The notes under the pieces are model-generated. The model was given only the letters and a program-made list of their open reading frames with translations, made no database searches and was not told the origin of the DNA. A program made the translations under genes and the position numbers. A DNA stretch of 64,000 bases from positions 1 through 64,000 of the forward strand of contig JAFGSZ010000090.1 of the NCBI GenBank assembly GCA_016934395.1. The letters are read 5' to 3'. The stretch is from Bacteroidales bacterium (GTDB lineage: Bacteria; Bacteroidota; Bacteroidia; Bacteroidales; UBA10428). Shown one piece after another: positions 28,208 through 37,800 of this stretch (positions are counted from its first letter, which is position 1; each line of letters opens with the position of its first letter).

Positions 28208-29608
28208 CTATTGAAGTTCTCCGGTAATAATTCCGGGAACTACATCAATGGTTATACGGTATGTACCCGTTACTAAATTTAAGAAATTAGCATCTCCGCC
28301 ATTAGGTCCGCTCCATAGCGTTGGATCCACATTTTTGAAAGCATTATAATCGCGTGTAAATCCCCATACACCGGAGGTCGGGAAAAACCGCCATTCATTG
28401 CCTGCAGTCAGTTCCGTAACTTCAGTAAATTTCTCACCACGTATCCATGTCATCGATTCACCAAAAGTCCAGCCGTTGTCGCCACCTACACGATACATCG
28501 TAGGCATCTGGGCGGGTTCTATATCAATTGTTAAATCGAGTGTAGATACAGTTATTTTGTAAATACCCGTTGTTCCGATAAACTGGAAATTGGCATCTCC
28601 TGCTGTGGTTCCGGACAAGTCAGGATCAATGGTTCCGTCGATAAATGTATTGTAATTCCATTGAGTACCTCCCCAGGAAGGAGTTTCAAAAAATCTCCAC
28701 CAGTTTCCATTTCCCAATGTTTCAATGGCTTCAAATACACCGCCTCCTACGTGTCTCAATGCCAGTGCATCATCCAGCGACCATGCCTGATCATCGCCGA
28801 TAATATAAAGGCTTGATGGGAATAATTGTTTTTCTATTTCAATAGACTTTGTATTCAGGTCAACAGTAATTGCATAAGTACCTGCAACCAGGCTTGTAAA
28901 CTGAAAATTGGAATCCCCGTCACCGCTATCCCCAAATTCATCAGGAATATCTCCGGTAAAATAAGAAAATCCCCATTGTTCGCCAGTAACCCAGTCCAAT
29001 AATTCAAAAAACCGAAATAGAACATCCGTATCAAAATCAGCAAAACCCGTATATATCAGCGGTGCAATACTTTGCAGAGCAACAGCATTATCTAAATTCC
29101 AACCCTGTAAATCACCTATAAGATAAATAGGTGGAATATCCGGATCATAAGGTGTGATATTCACGTCTACGGGATCTGAATAAACGTCTGCAATCTCACC
29201 ACTTAAACTGGATACGACCCTTAATTGCAACGCTGCGGATACCTCCGGTGTCAGGGATAAACCTTCTACCAGGGCATCATTTAGATCTTCGATATTGACT
29301 TCTGCAAATAATTCTGTTGTAGTTGTCAAATCTTCGGCATCTGCAAAATTATTTCCTGCAACAGCAATCTGCAGGGTATAGGTTATAGAGGTAGCATAAC
29401 CGTAATCTGTAGCTTCCCAGCTAATTGTCTCAAAATTATTATTTGCATTTGCGTAAGTTAACACATACGAGGGACTTAACAAATTTGCAACTGCGCCTCC
29501 GGTTATTTCTGAAACGTCAACGGTTACTTTTTCTACAATGTCATCTCCGCAAGAAAATGTGAAGAAAAACAATAGAAAAACCAAACTAAACTTTACCAGT
29601 TTTTTCAT
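28208..29608 (-). CDS. SusE/SusF-like surface glycan-binding lipoprotein
   Basis: The ATG at 29608 begins a lipoprotein signal peptide (MKKLVKFSLVFLLFFFTFSC); the longer frame from 29632 would overlap susD. An SusE-type N-terminal domain (about 25-150, with YATSITYTLQIAVAG) is followed by three similar beta-sandwich repeats of about 100 residues, each with a GDxQxW / GGDNGW-type aromatic start (IYLIGDLQGWNLDNA, LYIIGDDQAWSLDDA, MYRVGGDNGWTFGES). Aromatic-rich repeats of this type bind starch in SusF; here they probably hold galactan at the cell surface. It lies 10 bases after susD. Confidence 0.88.
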   Translation of the reverse strand: MKKLVKFSLVFLLFFFTFSCGDDIVEKVTVDVSEITGGAVANLLSPSYVLTYANANNNFETISWEATDYGYATSITYTLQIAVAGNNFADAEDLTTTTELFAEVNIEDLNDALVEGLSLTPEVSAALQLRVVSSLSGEIADVYSDPVDVNITPYDPDIPPIYLIGDLQGWNLDNAVALQSIAPLIYTGFADFDTDVLFRFFELLDWVTGEQWGFSYFTGDIPDEFGDSGDGDSNFQFTSLVAGTYAITVDLNTKSIEIEKQLFPSSLYIIGDDQAWSLDDALALRHVGGGVFEAIETLGNGNWWRFFETPSWGGTQWNYNTFIDGTIDPDLSGTTAGDANFQFIGTTGIYKITVSTLDLTIDIEPAQMPTMYRVGGDNGWTFGESMTWIRGEKFTEVTELTAGNEWRFFPTSGVWGFTRDYNAFKNVDPTLWSGPNGGDANFLNLVTGTYRITIDVVPGIITGELQ

Positions 29609-29618
29609 ATTTTTAATT

Positions 29619-31166
29619 TTAATAGCCATCATTTTGAATAAGATTTGGGTTAGCAGTTAATTGAGTAGCCGGAACAGGATATAAATCTCTATATGATTCG
29701 GTGGCTCTTCCCTCAGCAACTCCACCTTTCCAGGGCCATACTTTTGTTCCATTGGTAAATTGACCGAACCGGATCAAATCGGTTCTTCTATGGCCTTCCC
29801 AGAATAATTCCCGTGCCCGCTCATCTAAAATAAAATCCAGATCAAGTTGTTCTGTGGTAAGCGTACTGGCGCCTGCCCTGGTTCGTAAGTCATTAACATA
29901 TCCCAGGGCTGTTGTCATTGAACCATTACCTCCCCGTAATACGGCTTCTGCATACATTAAATAAGCATCTCCAAGGCGAAACATCGGAAAGTCCGTATCA
30001 GGATGGGTAGCCAGGTTTGAATTGGAAACGCTCCCGTCAAGTTTTCTGTTCTTAAATTTAGTAGACATGTAACCATTAGAAAAAAGCTCTACATCTGTTA
30101 TTTCCAGTGTTTGTCCTTCTGACCAGAATGTTGCCCTTACATCTGTGGGTTCAAAAAGATTTACCAGGGCGGAAGTAACTCTAAGTATGCCCCACTGGGC
30201 TGTAATCCCTATGGTTTCCTGCGCTGTAATTGAACCGCCACCCATAGCTCCAGCCATTAAATAGGTAGTTCCTCCCCAGGTTTGGGTTGTCAATCCATCC
30301 TGGATTATCGGGAAAATTATTTCAGGACTTGTATTGTTGTCGGCTAAAAAATTTGCACGTTGTTCAGTAGATAATTCATAAGAACTTCCGATTAATTTAA
30401 CCAGTTCTGTAATGGCATCATCATACCGGTCTTCACCAATATAAACTTCTGCGTTTAAGTAAATTTTTGCCAAAACCATCCAGGCAGCAGCTTTATCAGC
30501 CCGGCCGTAAAGAAATCGCGGTTCACCAAGTATTGGTTCGATTGCTTTTAATTCCGATTCTATATAGGTAAACAGCTCTTCTCTGGTTGCCCGAGGAGGG
30601 AAAAAAGCACCCGGTAAATCTGCTTCTGTTACAAATGGAGATGTTCCAAACAAATCCATAGCATGCCAATAACCCAAAGCCCTGATAAAACGTGCTTCTG
30701 CGACGAAAACATCCACTTCCGGAAAACCGCTGTTAGAGGCTAATCTTATATATTCGTTACATACTGCAACCAGGTACATTATCCTTGAATGAAGGATACT
30801 CAGGTATGAATTGGTAGGTGTCCAGGATTGTGCATGAAAATCGGGTAAACCGGCTGCTGCATCACCTCTGGATACTGCTTCATCGGTAGATACTTCCTGA
30901 ACATTCCAGAACGATCGTGTATAGGTTGAAAAACCCTCATCAAAACCCTGGAAATCAGGATCTCCATTAGGACCCACTAATCCGCTCAATCCGATACTTG
31001 TATATAATTTAGCCAATCCGCTTAAGTAATCATCAACCGTTTTATAAACGTTATCAGAACTCACCACATTAGGGTCTATTGGAGCCACATCCAGATCTTT
31101 GAAACACCCGCTGAATACTATTATTATCAGCGTTATTATTGATATTTTTGATATATATTGTTTCAT
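29619..31166 (-). CDS. susD: SusD/RagB-family glycan-binding lipoprotein
   Basis: This 515-residue outer-membrane lipoprotein (lipobox IIVFSGCFK) has the SusD alpha-helical TPR scaffold. Typical parts are the N-terminal LDVAPIDPNVVSSDNVY, RFIRALGYWHAMDLFG, PPRATREELFTYIESEL, KAAAWMVLAKIYLN and the C-terminal DERARELFWEGHRRTDLIRFGQF and YPVPATQL. It forms the lid of the SusC transporter and captures oligosaccharide. It is 12 bases downstream of susC. The symbol is the family name; the substrate (probably galactan) comes from neighbours. Confidence 0.95.
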   Translation of the reverse strand: MKQYISKISIITLIIIVFSGCFKDLDVAPIDPNVVSSDNVYKTVDDYLSGLAKLYTSIGLSGLVGPNGDPDFQGFDEGFSTYTRSFWNVQEVSTDEAVSRGDAAAGLPDFHAQSWTPTNSYLSILHSRIMYLVAVCNEYIRLASNSGFPEVDVFVAEARFIRALGYWHAMDLFGTSPFVTEADLPGAFFPPRATREELFTYIESELKAIEPILGEPRFLYGRADKAAAWMVLAKIYLNAEVYIGEDRYDDAITELVKLIGSSYELSTEQRANFLADNNTSPEIIFPIIQDGLTTQTWGGTTYLMAGAMGGGSITAQETIGITAQWGILRVTSALVNLFEPTDVRATFWSEGQTLEITDVELFSNGYMSTKFKNRKLDGSVSNSNLATHPDTDFPMFRLGDAYLMYAEAVLRGGNGSMTTALGYVNDLRTRAGASTLTTEQLDLDFILDERARELFWEGHRRTDLIRFGQFTNGTKVWPWKGGVAEGRATESYRDLYPVPATQLTANPNLIQNDGY

Positions 31167-31178
31167 ATCCTTATTTTT

Positions 31179-34100
31179 CTAGTTAAAATTAATATTCAGA
31201 CTTAGCAAAAATGTACGTGGCCGTGGATAGATATTGTTGTCTATTCCACTTTGAATTTCCGGGTCTAAACCTTCATATTCAGTAATAATAAATGCATTTT
31301 GTACAGTAAAACTGAGTCTTGTATCCAGTTTATCGAACAACCTGCCAAATGTATATCCAAGGGTGATATTGTCCATTTTGAAAAATGAGGCATTTTGCAC
31401 ATAGATATCTGACCAGGGTTCACCACCCCCTTCAAATCCTATATCAGCAGCAGCAGTGCGCATGTTATTAAAGAAAATATCATTTGAATACAGGTTTGCA
31501 TAGGTACCATTGGCACCGTTGTTATACAAATAATTGCCAAGGCTTATTCTGCCGGAGAAAGAGAAATCCAGATTTTTATAATTCAATCTTGAATTAATTC
31601 CTATCAGATAATCCGGATTTGGATTATGATTATGATATTTGTTTCGGCTGTTACTGGCAATATCTCCTCCTTCACCTGATCGGTCAACATATACGCCTTC
31701 GATAGGATTTCCTTCGGCATCGTATACCTGCTGGAAGGTGTAAAATGAATTGGGTGCCTGACCAACAGTATGGATTTGAACATAACTGTTCAATCCACCG
31801 CCGCTAATAGTAGTTCCGGTTTCCACTCCCTCATCCAACGGATCATCAGTCTTATTCAATTTTGTGATTTCTCTTTGGTTGTAGGTAAGATTAGCGCCAA
31901 GTACCCAGCTAAAATCCGGTTTTGTCACAGGCCGGGCTGTAAGTGTAATTTCGTACCCCCGGATTTCCATGGTTCCGACATTGGTAAGAATATAATTACC
32001 AAAATTGCTTCCATCTGCCACAGGTATGAGGTTTAGAAGATCTACGGTTTCTCTTTTGTATACATCTGCAGTACCTGTAAGTTTATCTTTAAAAAGACCG
32101 AAATCTAAACCAATATTATAGGTTGTAGTTTCTTCCCACTTCAGATTGGCATCATAGGGTTCCGGCCGGGCAATTCTTACCGGAGTGCCGCCTGGTCCGA
32201 TAGGATAGTAGGAAAATCCTGTACCTAGGCCATATTTCGCTAACGCGGGATAATAAGCATCATTAACATTTGTGTTTGTAGGATCTAATCCCTGCTGACC
32301 CGTAACTCCATAGCCAAGTCTTAATTTTAAACCGGATACAACGTCAACGTTTTCCATAAATGATTCTTCATTGATTTTCCAGGCTAATGCCACAGATGGG
32401 AATATACCGGTTTGATTATCTCCGATAAACCGGGAAGAACCATCCTGTCTCAGCGTGGCAGTCACTATATACTTATCATTCAAGGTATAAATCAATCGGC
32501 CATATAAGGAGATTAAAAAGTTTTCAGTTGGGTTGTCTGTTTTTACAGAGTCCGTTTCACTTCTATGAAAATACCTTGTGTCTGAAACCACAAAATCTTC
32601 TGCAGTATTTCTGTCAAATGCAGTCTGACCGCGTCTCCAGTGCTGCCAGGAGTACCCGGCGGTTACGTTAAAATCGTGAACGCCAACTTTCTTGGTATAG
32701 TTAAGATAACCTTCCAGTAATTCGGAATCATAGGTATTGGTATAATCTCTCAACCTTCCAAACTCATCATTATAAACCCTGATGGTAAACGTAGACCCCG
32801 GAAGGTAATCGTCTCTGCCTTCTGTGCTGGTCCTGTCCATACCCAGATTTAAATTCGCTTTTAAATCGGGAAAGAAATGAAATTTATAATCCAAATGTAT
32901 ATTTCCAATAATACGGTTTACATTAGCCACATTATCACGAAGCGCCAGTTGAGCCACCGGGTTTTCGGTAAAAGTTGTGGCAATACCATCGGGATCCATG
33001 CTGCCATCGGGCAGGTTTTCTTCAGTCCACTGGAAGTATCCGCCGTAGCGCGTATTCCCGTTTTTTACCGGTTGTGTCGGGTCAAAATTAACCGCACTGC
33101 CTACAGCTCCCGGAACGCCAAAGTCTGTATATGCAAAAGCGCCTTTAACATTTAAATCAACGTTCAGGTGATCATTAAATAAACTAGGAGTAAGGTTAAG
33201 CGCCAGCGAATGCCTTGAGGTTTCGGTGGTTTTTAAAATACCCTGCTGATCGGTATAGCCATAAGAAGCTCTGAAAGGTACGTTTTTAATACTACCGGAA
33301 ACGCTCAAATTTTGGTTGTGTGATATGGCGTTTCTAAAAATTTCTTTTTGCCAGTCGGTATTCTCAGTACCCATTCTTTCTGCAATTTCTGCACTCAGAC
33401 CTGGTTTTCCGGCTGCTACACGTGAATTAATTAACTCCCGGTATTCATCTCCGGTTAATACATCTACATATTTAATAGGTGTGGATACAGATGCCTGTGA
33501 ACTGAATTCTACCTTCAGTTTTCCTTTAGTACCTTTTTTTGTAGTAATAATAATTACGCCATTTGATGCCCTTGATCCATAAATGGCTGCAGCAGAAGCA
33601 TCTTTGAGCACGGTAAACGACTCAATATCGCTGGGATTTAAAGTGTTCAGAGGATTTGATAATCCACCGATGTTACCGTCATCTATCGGAAAACCATCGA
33701 TTACAATAAGTGGGTCATTGGTAGCTCCACCAAGAGACGACCCCCCTCTGATACGTATGGTAGTTCCGGCACCCGGGGCTCCGCTATTGCTTGTAACTGT
33801 TACTCCGGCAATCCGGCCGGCCATCAATTCCTGGGGTGAGGTAGTAACCCCCTGATTAAAATCGCGGGCGCCCAATGTGGCAACAGATCCTGTGAGATCG
33901 TCTTTTTTAACCTGACCGTAACCGATAACTACAACTTCTTCTAAAGCAGCAATATCAGGCATCAGGTTAATTTCAAATGTTGTTTGAGTACCAACTGTAA
34001 TCTCCTCTTTGAGATACCCCACATAAGAAATGGTTAAAATTGCATTGGCATCAGGAACGGTAATTTTAAAAATACCCTTTGTGTCAGTTGTCGTACCGGT

Positions 34101-34244
34101 TGTGGTTCCTTTTATAATTATATTGACACCGGGTAAACCATCGCCATTCTCATCAAGTACTTTACCCGAAATATCCATTTGCTGGGATAAGAGGGAAGTA
34201 CTTATCATGATAAAAAATGTCAGAAAACATAAAATTTTTCTCAT
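31179..34244 (-). CDS. susC: SusC/RagA-family TonB-dependent outer-membrane transporter
   Basis: The product has 1021 residues: signal peptide (MRKILCFLTFFIMISTSLLS), a carboxypeptidase-regulatory-like domain (about 23-100, ISGKVLDENGDGLPGVNI), the plug with EEVVVIGYGQVKKDDLTG, LMAGRIAGVTV and IRIRGGSSLGG, then a 22-strand barrel ending in the phenylalanine/asparagine-type C-terminus (LLSLNINFN). It imports oligosaccharides using TonB-ExbBD energy, with SusD as lid. First gene of the structural part of the locus, 557 bases after the HTCS gene. Confidence 0.96.
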   Translation of the reverse strand: MRKILCFLTFFIMISTSLLSQQMDISGKVLDENGDGLPGVNIIIKGTTTGTTTDTKGIFKITVPDANAILTISYVGYLKEEITVGTQTTFEINLMPDIAALEEVVVIGYGQVKKDDLTGSVATLGARDFNQGVTTSPQELMAGRIAGVTVTSNSGAPGAGTTIRIRGGSSLGGATNDPLIVIDGFPIDDGNIGGLSNPLNTLNPSDIESFTVLKDASAAAIYGSRASNGVIIITTKKGTKGKLKVEFSSQASVSTPIKYVDVLTGDEYRELINSRVAAGKPGLSAEIAERMGTENTDWQKEIFRNAISHNQNLSVSGSIKNVPFRASYGYTDQQGILKTTETSRHSLALNLTPSLFNDHLNVDLNVKGAFAYTDFGVPGAVGSAVNFDPTQPVKNGNTRYGGYFQWTEENLPDGSMDPDGIATTFTENPVAQLALRDNVANVNRIIGNIHLDYKFHFFPDLKANLNLGMDRTSTEGRDDYLPGSTFTIRVYNDEFGRLRDYTNTYDSELLEGYLNYTKKVGVHDFNVTAGYSWQHWRRGQTAFDRNTAEDFVVSDTRYFHRSETDSVKTDNPTENFLISLYGRLIYTLNDKYIVTATLRQDGSSRFIGDNQTGIFPSVALAWKINEESFMENVDVVSGLKLRLGYGVTGQQGLDPTNTNVNDAYYPALAKYGLGTGFSYYPIGPGGTPVRIARPEPYDANLKWEETTTYNIGLDFGLFKDKLTGTADVYKRETVDLLNLIPVADGSNFGNYILTNVGTMEIRGYEITLTARPVTKPDFSWVLGANLTYNQREITKLNKTDDPLDEGVETGTTISGGGLNSYVQIHTVGQAPNSFYTFQQVYDAEGNPIEGVYVDRSGEGGDIASNSRNKYHNHNPNPDYLIGINSRLNYKNLDFSFSGRISLGNYLYNNGANGTYANLYSNDIFFNNMRTAAADIGFEGGGEPWSDIYVQNASFFKMDNITLGYTFGRLFDKLDTRLSFTVQNAFIITEYEGLDPEIQSGIDNNIYPRPRTFLLSLNINFN

Positions 34245-34516
34245 AAGGTTGTTGAATTAAAGGTTATACTATTTAGTAGCTATCTGTGTTAATTCATTTC
34301 GTAATACCCGTATTGTAAGGGTATCTTTTGCAGTTTCGGTTTTGTTAGGGTTGTTTTTGAATTGTTTTTAATATCGAACTTCGTTTGGATTAATTTTAGT
34401 TGTGTGTTTTGGTTTTTTAGCATAAGCATTTTATTTTTTTGTTAGCAGAATTGGCGAGGAAAAGTATTGCTTATTATTTTTTCAGATGGAAAGGGATTAA
34501 TCAATTTACAAAATAG

Positions 34517-34563
34517 ATCGTACAATTCGGAACAAATCTTACATTGAATGAAACAAATCGTAC
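34517..34563 (-). promoter_or_regulatory. Three direct repeats, candidate HTCS operator
   Basis: Plus-strand cores ATCGTAC (34517-34523), ATCTTAC (34536-34542) and ATCGTAC (34557-34563) start 19 and 21 bases apart, about two helical turns. Each is preceded by AAA/AGA and followed by a loosely similar TTCGG/TTGAA block. AraC-type domains, such as the one ending the adjacent HTCS, usually bind direct repeats at this spacing. They lie 273-319 bases upstream of the susC start. The assignment to HTCS is inference. Confidence 0.5.
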
Positions 34564-34682
34564 TTCGGGAAATTTTAAATAATATTCTGAATATTGAGTG
34601 AAAAGGAGGTTATATTATTTTTCTGATGAATAAGTATTTATAATACTGTAAGGCTCAGGTTTAAATTAGCGTTGGCATGTGT

Positions 34683-34755
34683 ATTTGTGACTCTTTGTGG
34701 CTTAGAGACTTCGTGGCTATTATTATTTTGCCACTAAAACACAAAAGCACAAAGA
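34683..34755. repeat. Imperfect inverted repeat of TTTGTG / CACAAA words
   Basis: The left half has TTTGTGACTCTTTGTGGCTT and TTCGTGGC; the right half has GCCACTAAAACACAAAAGC and ACAAAG, roughly its reverse complement. The tip pairs exactly (GTGGC 34713-34717 with GCCAC 34730-34734). Repeats of this kind are scattered between genes in Bacteroidota. It lies between the end of the HTCS gene and susC and may help end the HTCS transcript. Confidence 0.6.
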
Positions 34756-34801
34756 ATTCACCAAAGTTAAAACACAATTTTAAACTTAAGCCTACGGTAA
34801 T

Positions 34802-37800
34802 TTATTTCCGCACCTTTACTGAGATAAATTCCTTGGGGGTTAATCCGAATTCTTCCTGGAAACACTTTGCAAAATAAGAATGACTTGAGAAACCAACATC
34901 GTACATTACCTGTGAAATGGTTCCCTGCCCGGAAGATAATAACCCGGCAGCCTTTTTTAATCTTAATTTACGAATAAGCTCATTGGTAGACAAGCCTGTT
35001 AAGGTTTTAATTTTTCTGTAAAGGTGGGTTGAGCTGATACCAATTTCTTTGCTTAGATGATCTACATTAAGTTCGGATTCAGAAATATTTTTTTCAATGT
35101 AATCCATTACTTTTTTCAGAAATTTCTCATCTATAGATGGTATATCAGATCGATCAGGATTATTGTAAAACCCTGCCGACGTGAAATATTTTTTAAGCTG
35201 CCTGTGCTGTTCAATAAGTTTTTCTATTCTTATTGTTAAATGTTTGGGATGAAATGGTTTTGATATATACTCATCAGCACCTACTGATATGCCCTTAATT
35301 TTATCATCAATGGAAGATAATGCCGTTAACAATATAATAGGAATATGGCTGGTATGGAAATCTGTTTTTAATTTTTCGCACAAATCAATTCCGTTTTCTT
35401 CGGGCATCATAATATCGGAGATGATTAAATCCGGATTTTCTTTTAATGCACATTCAAGTCCTTTGATTCCATTATTCGCGGTGATAATAAAATAATTATT
35501 TTCCAGTAATTTACCTACATATTTTACCAGTTCCGCATCATCTTCAATAATAAGGATTTTTGGGGCATTTGCCTGGTCTGGTTTATTGAAATGCAAGGCA
35601 GAAATATCTTCATCGTTGAGAACAATTTCCTGTTCTTCTTTTAAAAATTCAGGTAAATTTTTCCTTACACTTGTTGCATCCGGAATACTTCGGTCAAATT
35701 CACTCTCAGTAAAAAATGATTCATAAACAGGAATAATAACAGTAAATTTTGTCCCCACATGCTCTTCACTTTGCACACTGATTGTACCATGGTGAAGCTC
35801 AACAAGATCTTTACACAGAGCGAGGCCAATACCTGTTCCTCTTTTTTGTTCCTCTGATTTTCCAATCTGATAAAAACGTTTGAATATCAGCTCCAGTCTT
35901 TCTTGCGAAATGCCAGAACCTGTATCGGATACTTCAATACAAATATTTCGTTCATGTTCCCGGTCGGGAATAACAATTTTATTTTCACTATCGGTAAAAC
36001 TAACAGCCAGTTGAATTTTACCTTTTTCAGGTGTGAATTTAAAAGCGTTTGATAACAGATTATAAACGATCGTCTCAATAATATTCTCATCAAACCAAAC
36101 ATATGCAGAAGTTGCCGGAAACTTTAAGGAATACTTAATGTGGTTACGCCTCGACTGAGATTTAAATGATACTGCAATTTCTTTTAAATAGGGAATAATA
36201 TCCTGTTGAGAAACTCGCAACTCAAAATTTCCTGTTTCAACTTTGCGGAATTTTAACACCTGGTTTATCAGCCGGAGCAATCTTTTACTACCGCTGTGCA
36301 TAAAAGTAAGCTGTTGTTTGATTTTGTGGTCAAGATTATTCATAAGAAGCAACTTGTCCAACGGTCCAAGAATTAATGTTAGCGGAGTTTTAAATTCATG
36401 AGATATATTTGTAAAGAACTTCAATTTCATATCGTTATATTCTTCAGCTTTTTCATGTTCAATGCGTTCTAACTGGATATTGTGTTTGTAGCGGGCCCGT
36501 GCAAGAATCTGGCTTCTGAAAAAAATCAGCAATAATACCAGTACAATGCCATATATAATAAAAGCCCATGTGGTTTCCCAGTATGCCGGAAGTATGGTAA
36601 TGTCAATTTTGGTAAAGTTATTGTCCCAAGCCCCGTTTCTACTGGTCGATTTTACTTTAAAGGTATAATTACCCGGACGCAGGTGTGAGTATGTTGCATA
36701 CCTTCGTTTTGCACTGGTATAAATCCACTCGGGATCGAAATTTTCCAGCTGGTAGGCATAACGGATTTTATTCTGGGATTTATACGTTAGTGCAGAAAAT
36801 TCAAATGAAAAGGCATAATCTTTTCTTGTAAGTATAATATTGTCTGTGAAGGAAATGGATTTTTCAAGAATTTGTCGGCCATTGGTTTCTTTTGCTATTC
36901 CAACGGATTTATTAAACAACAGGAAATCTGAAATAACTACTTTAGGGAAATCCTGCTTTGATTTGATGCTGTCCGGATGAAAGAAATTCAACCCGTTTAT
37001 ACCCCCAAAATACATTTCACCTGAACGGGCTTTTAAAAAGGCGTGCCAGTAAAACTGATTTCCCTGCAGGCCATCGTCTTCATAAAAATTATAAAATTCC
37101 TGGTTTTCAACATTAAATTTTGACAAACCATTATTTGTACTGATCCACAAATTACCTGTATTATCTTCAAGTATTCCGTAAACCGTATTTCCGGGAAGGC
37201 CGTCTTTATCTGTAAAATTTACAAATTCGGGATCGGGTGTTTTTGTTGAATGCAGGCTATACAGGTTTATTTTGTTTAATCCTCCGGCGTAAGTACCTAT
37301 CCATAAATTCCCTCTCGAATCTTCGTATGCAGTAATTATCCTGTTATCGCTTAGGTTGTTATTCTGGGAAGATTCTTTTCTATAGCGATAAATTGTATCG
37401 ATAGCAAATGTTTCCGCATTATAGCGAACACGGTTTAATCCGTTCCAGGTACCAACCCAGATATAACCAAACCGGTCTTTCAGAATTTTATTTATTGAAG
37501 TGGCTGTTAACTTACTATGTCCTGAAACTTCACTGTCGAAACGAAAAACGTTCTTTTTCTCCTGGTTATATACAAACACGCCTCCGTTACAACCGATCCA
37601 TAAATTGCCGGAATTGTCCTCGTATATATCGTTAACAAACTCAGGAATATTATAAGAATTTTGAGAGAATTCACCGGTTTTTCTATTCATTAGACTTAAA
37701 CTTCCGCCCCAGGTCCCTATCCAGAAATTCCCGTATTTATCTTCATGAATGGCCGATACAATATTATGACTTATGCTGGCGGGATTATCAGGTTCGTGCA

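Larger units (their letters stand above)
34245..34801. other. 557-base regulatory region upstream of susC
   Basis: There is no gene in this region. It holds, from the susC side outward: an AT-rich leader with a small hairpin (ATACCC/GGGTAT at about 34307-34327) that may be in the 5' untranslated region; three direct repeats at 34517-34563 (listed separately); and an imperfect inverted repeat at about 34683-34755 (listed separately). The susC promoter should lie between the direct repeats and susC on the minus strand, but I could not place it with confidence. Confidence 0.6.
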
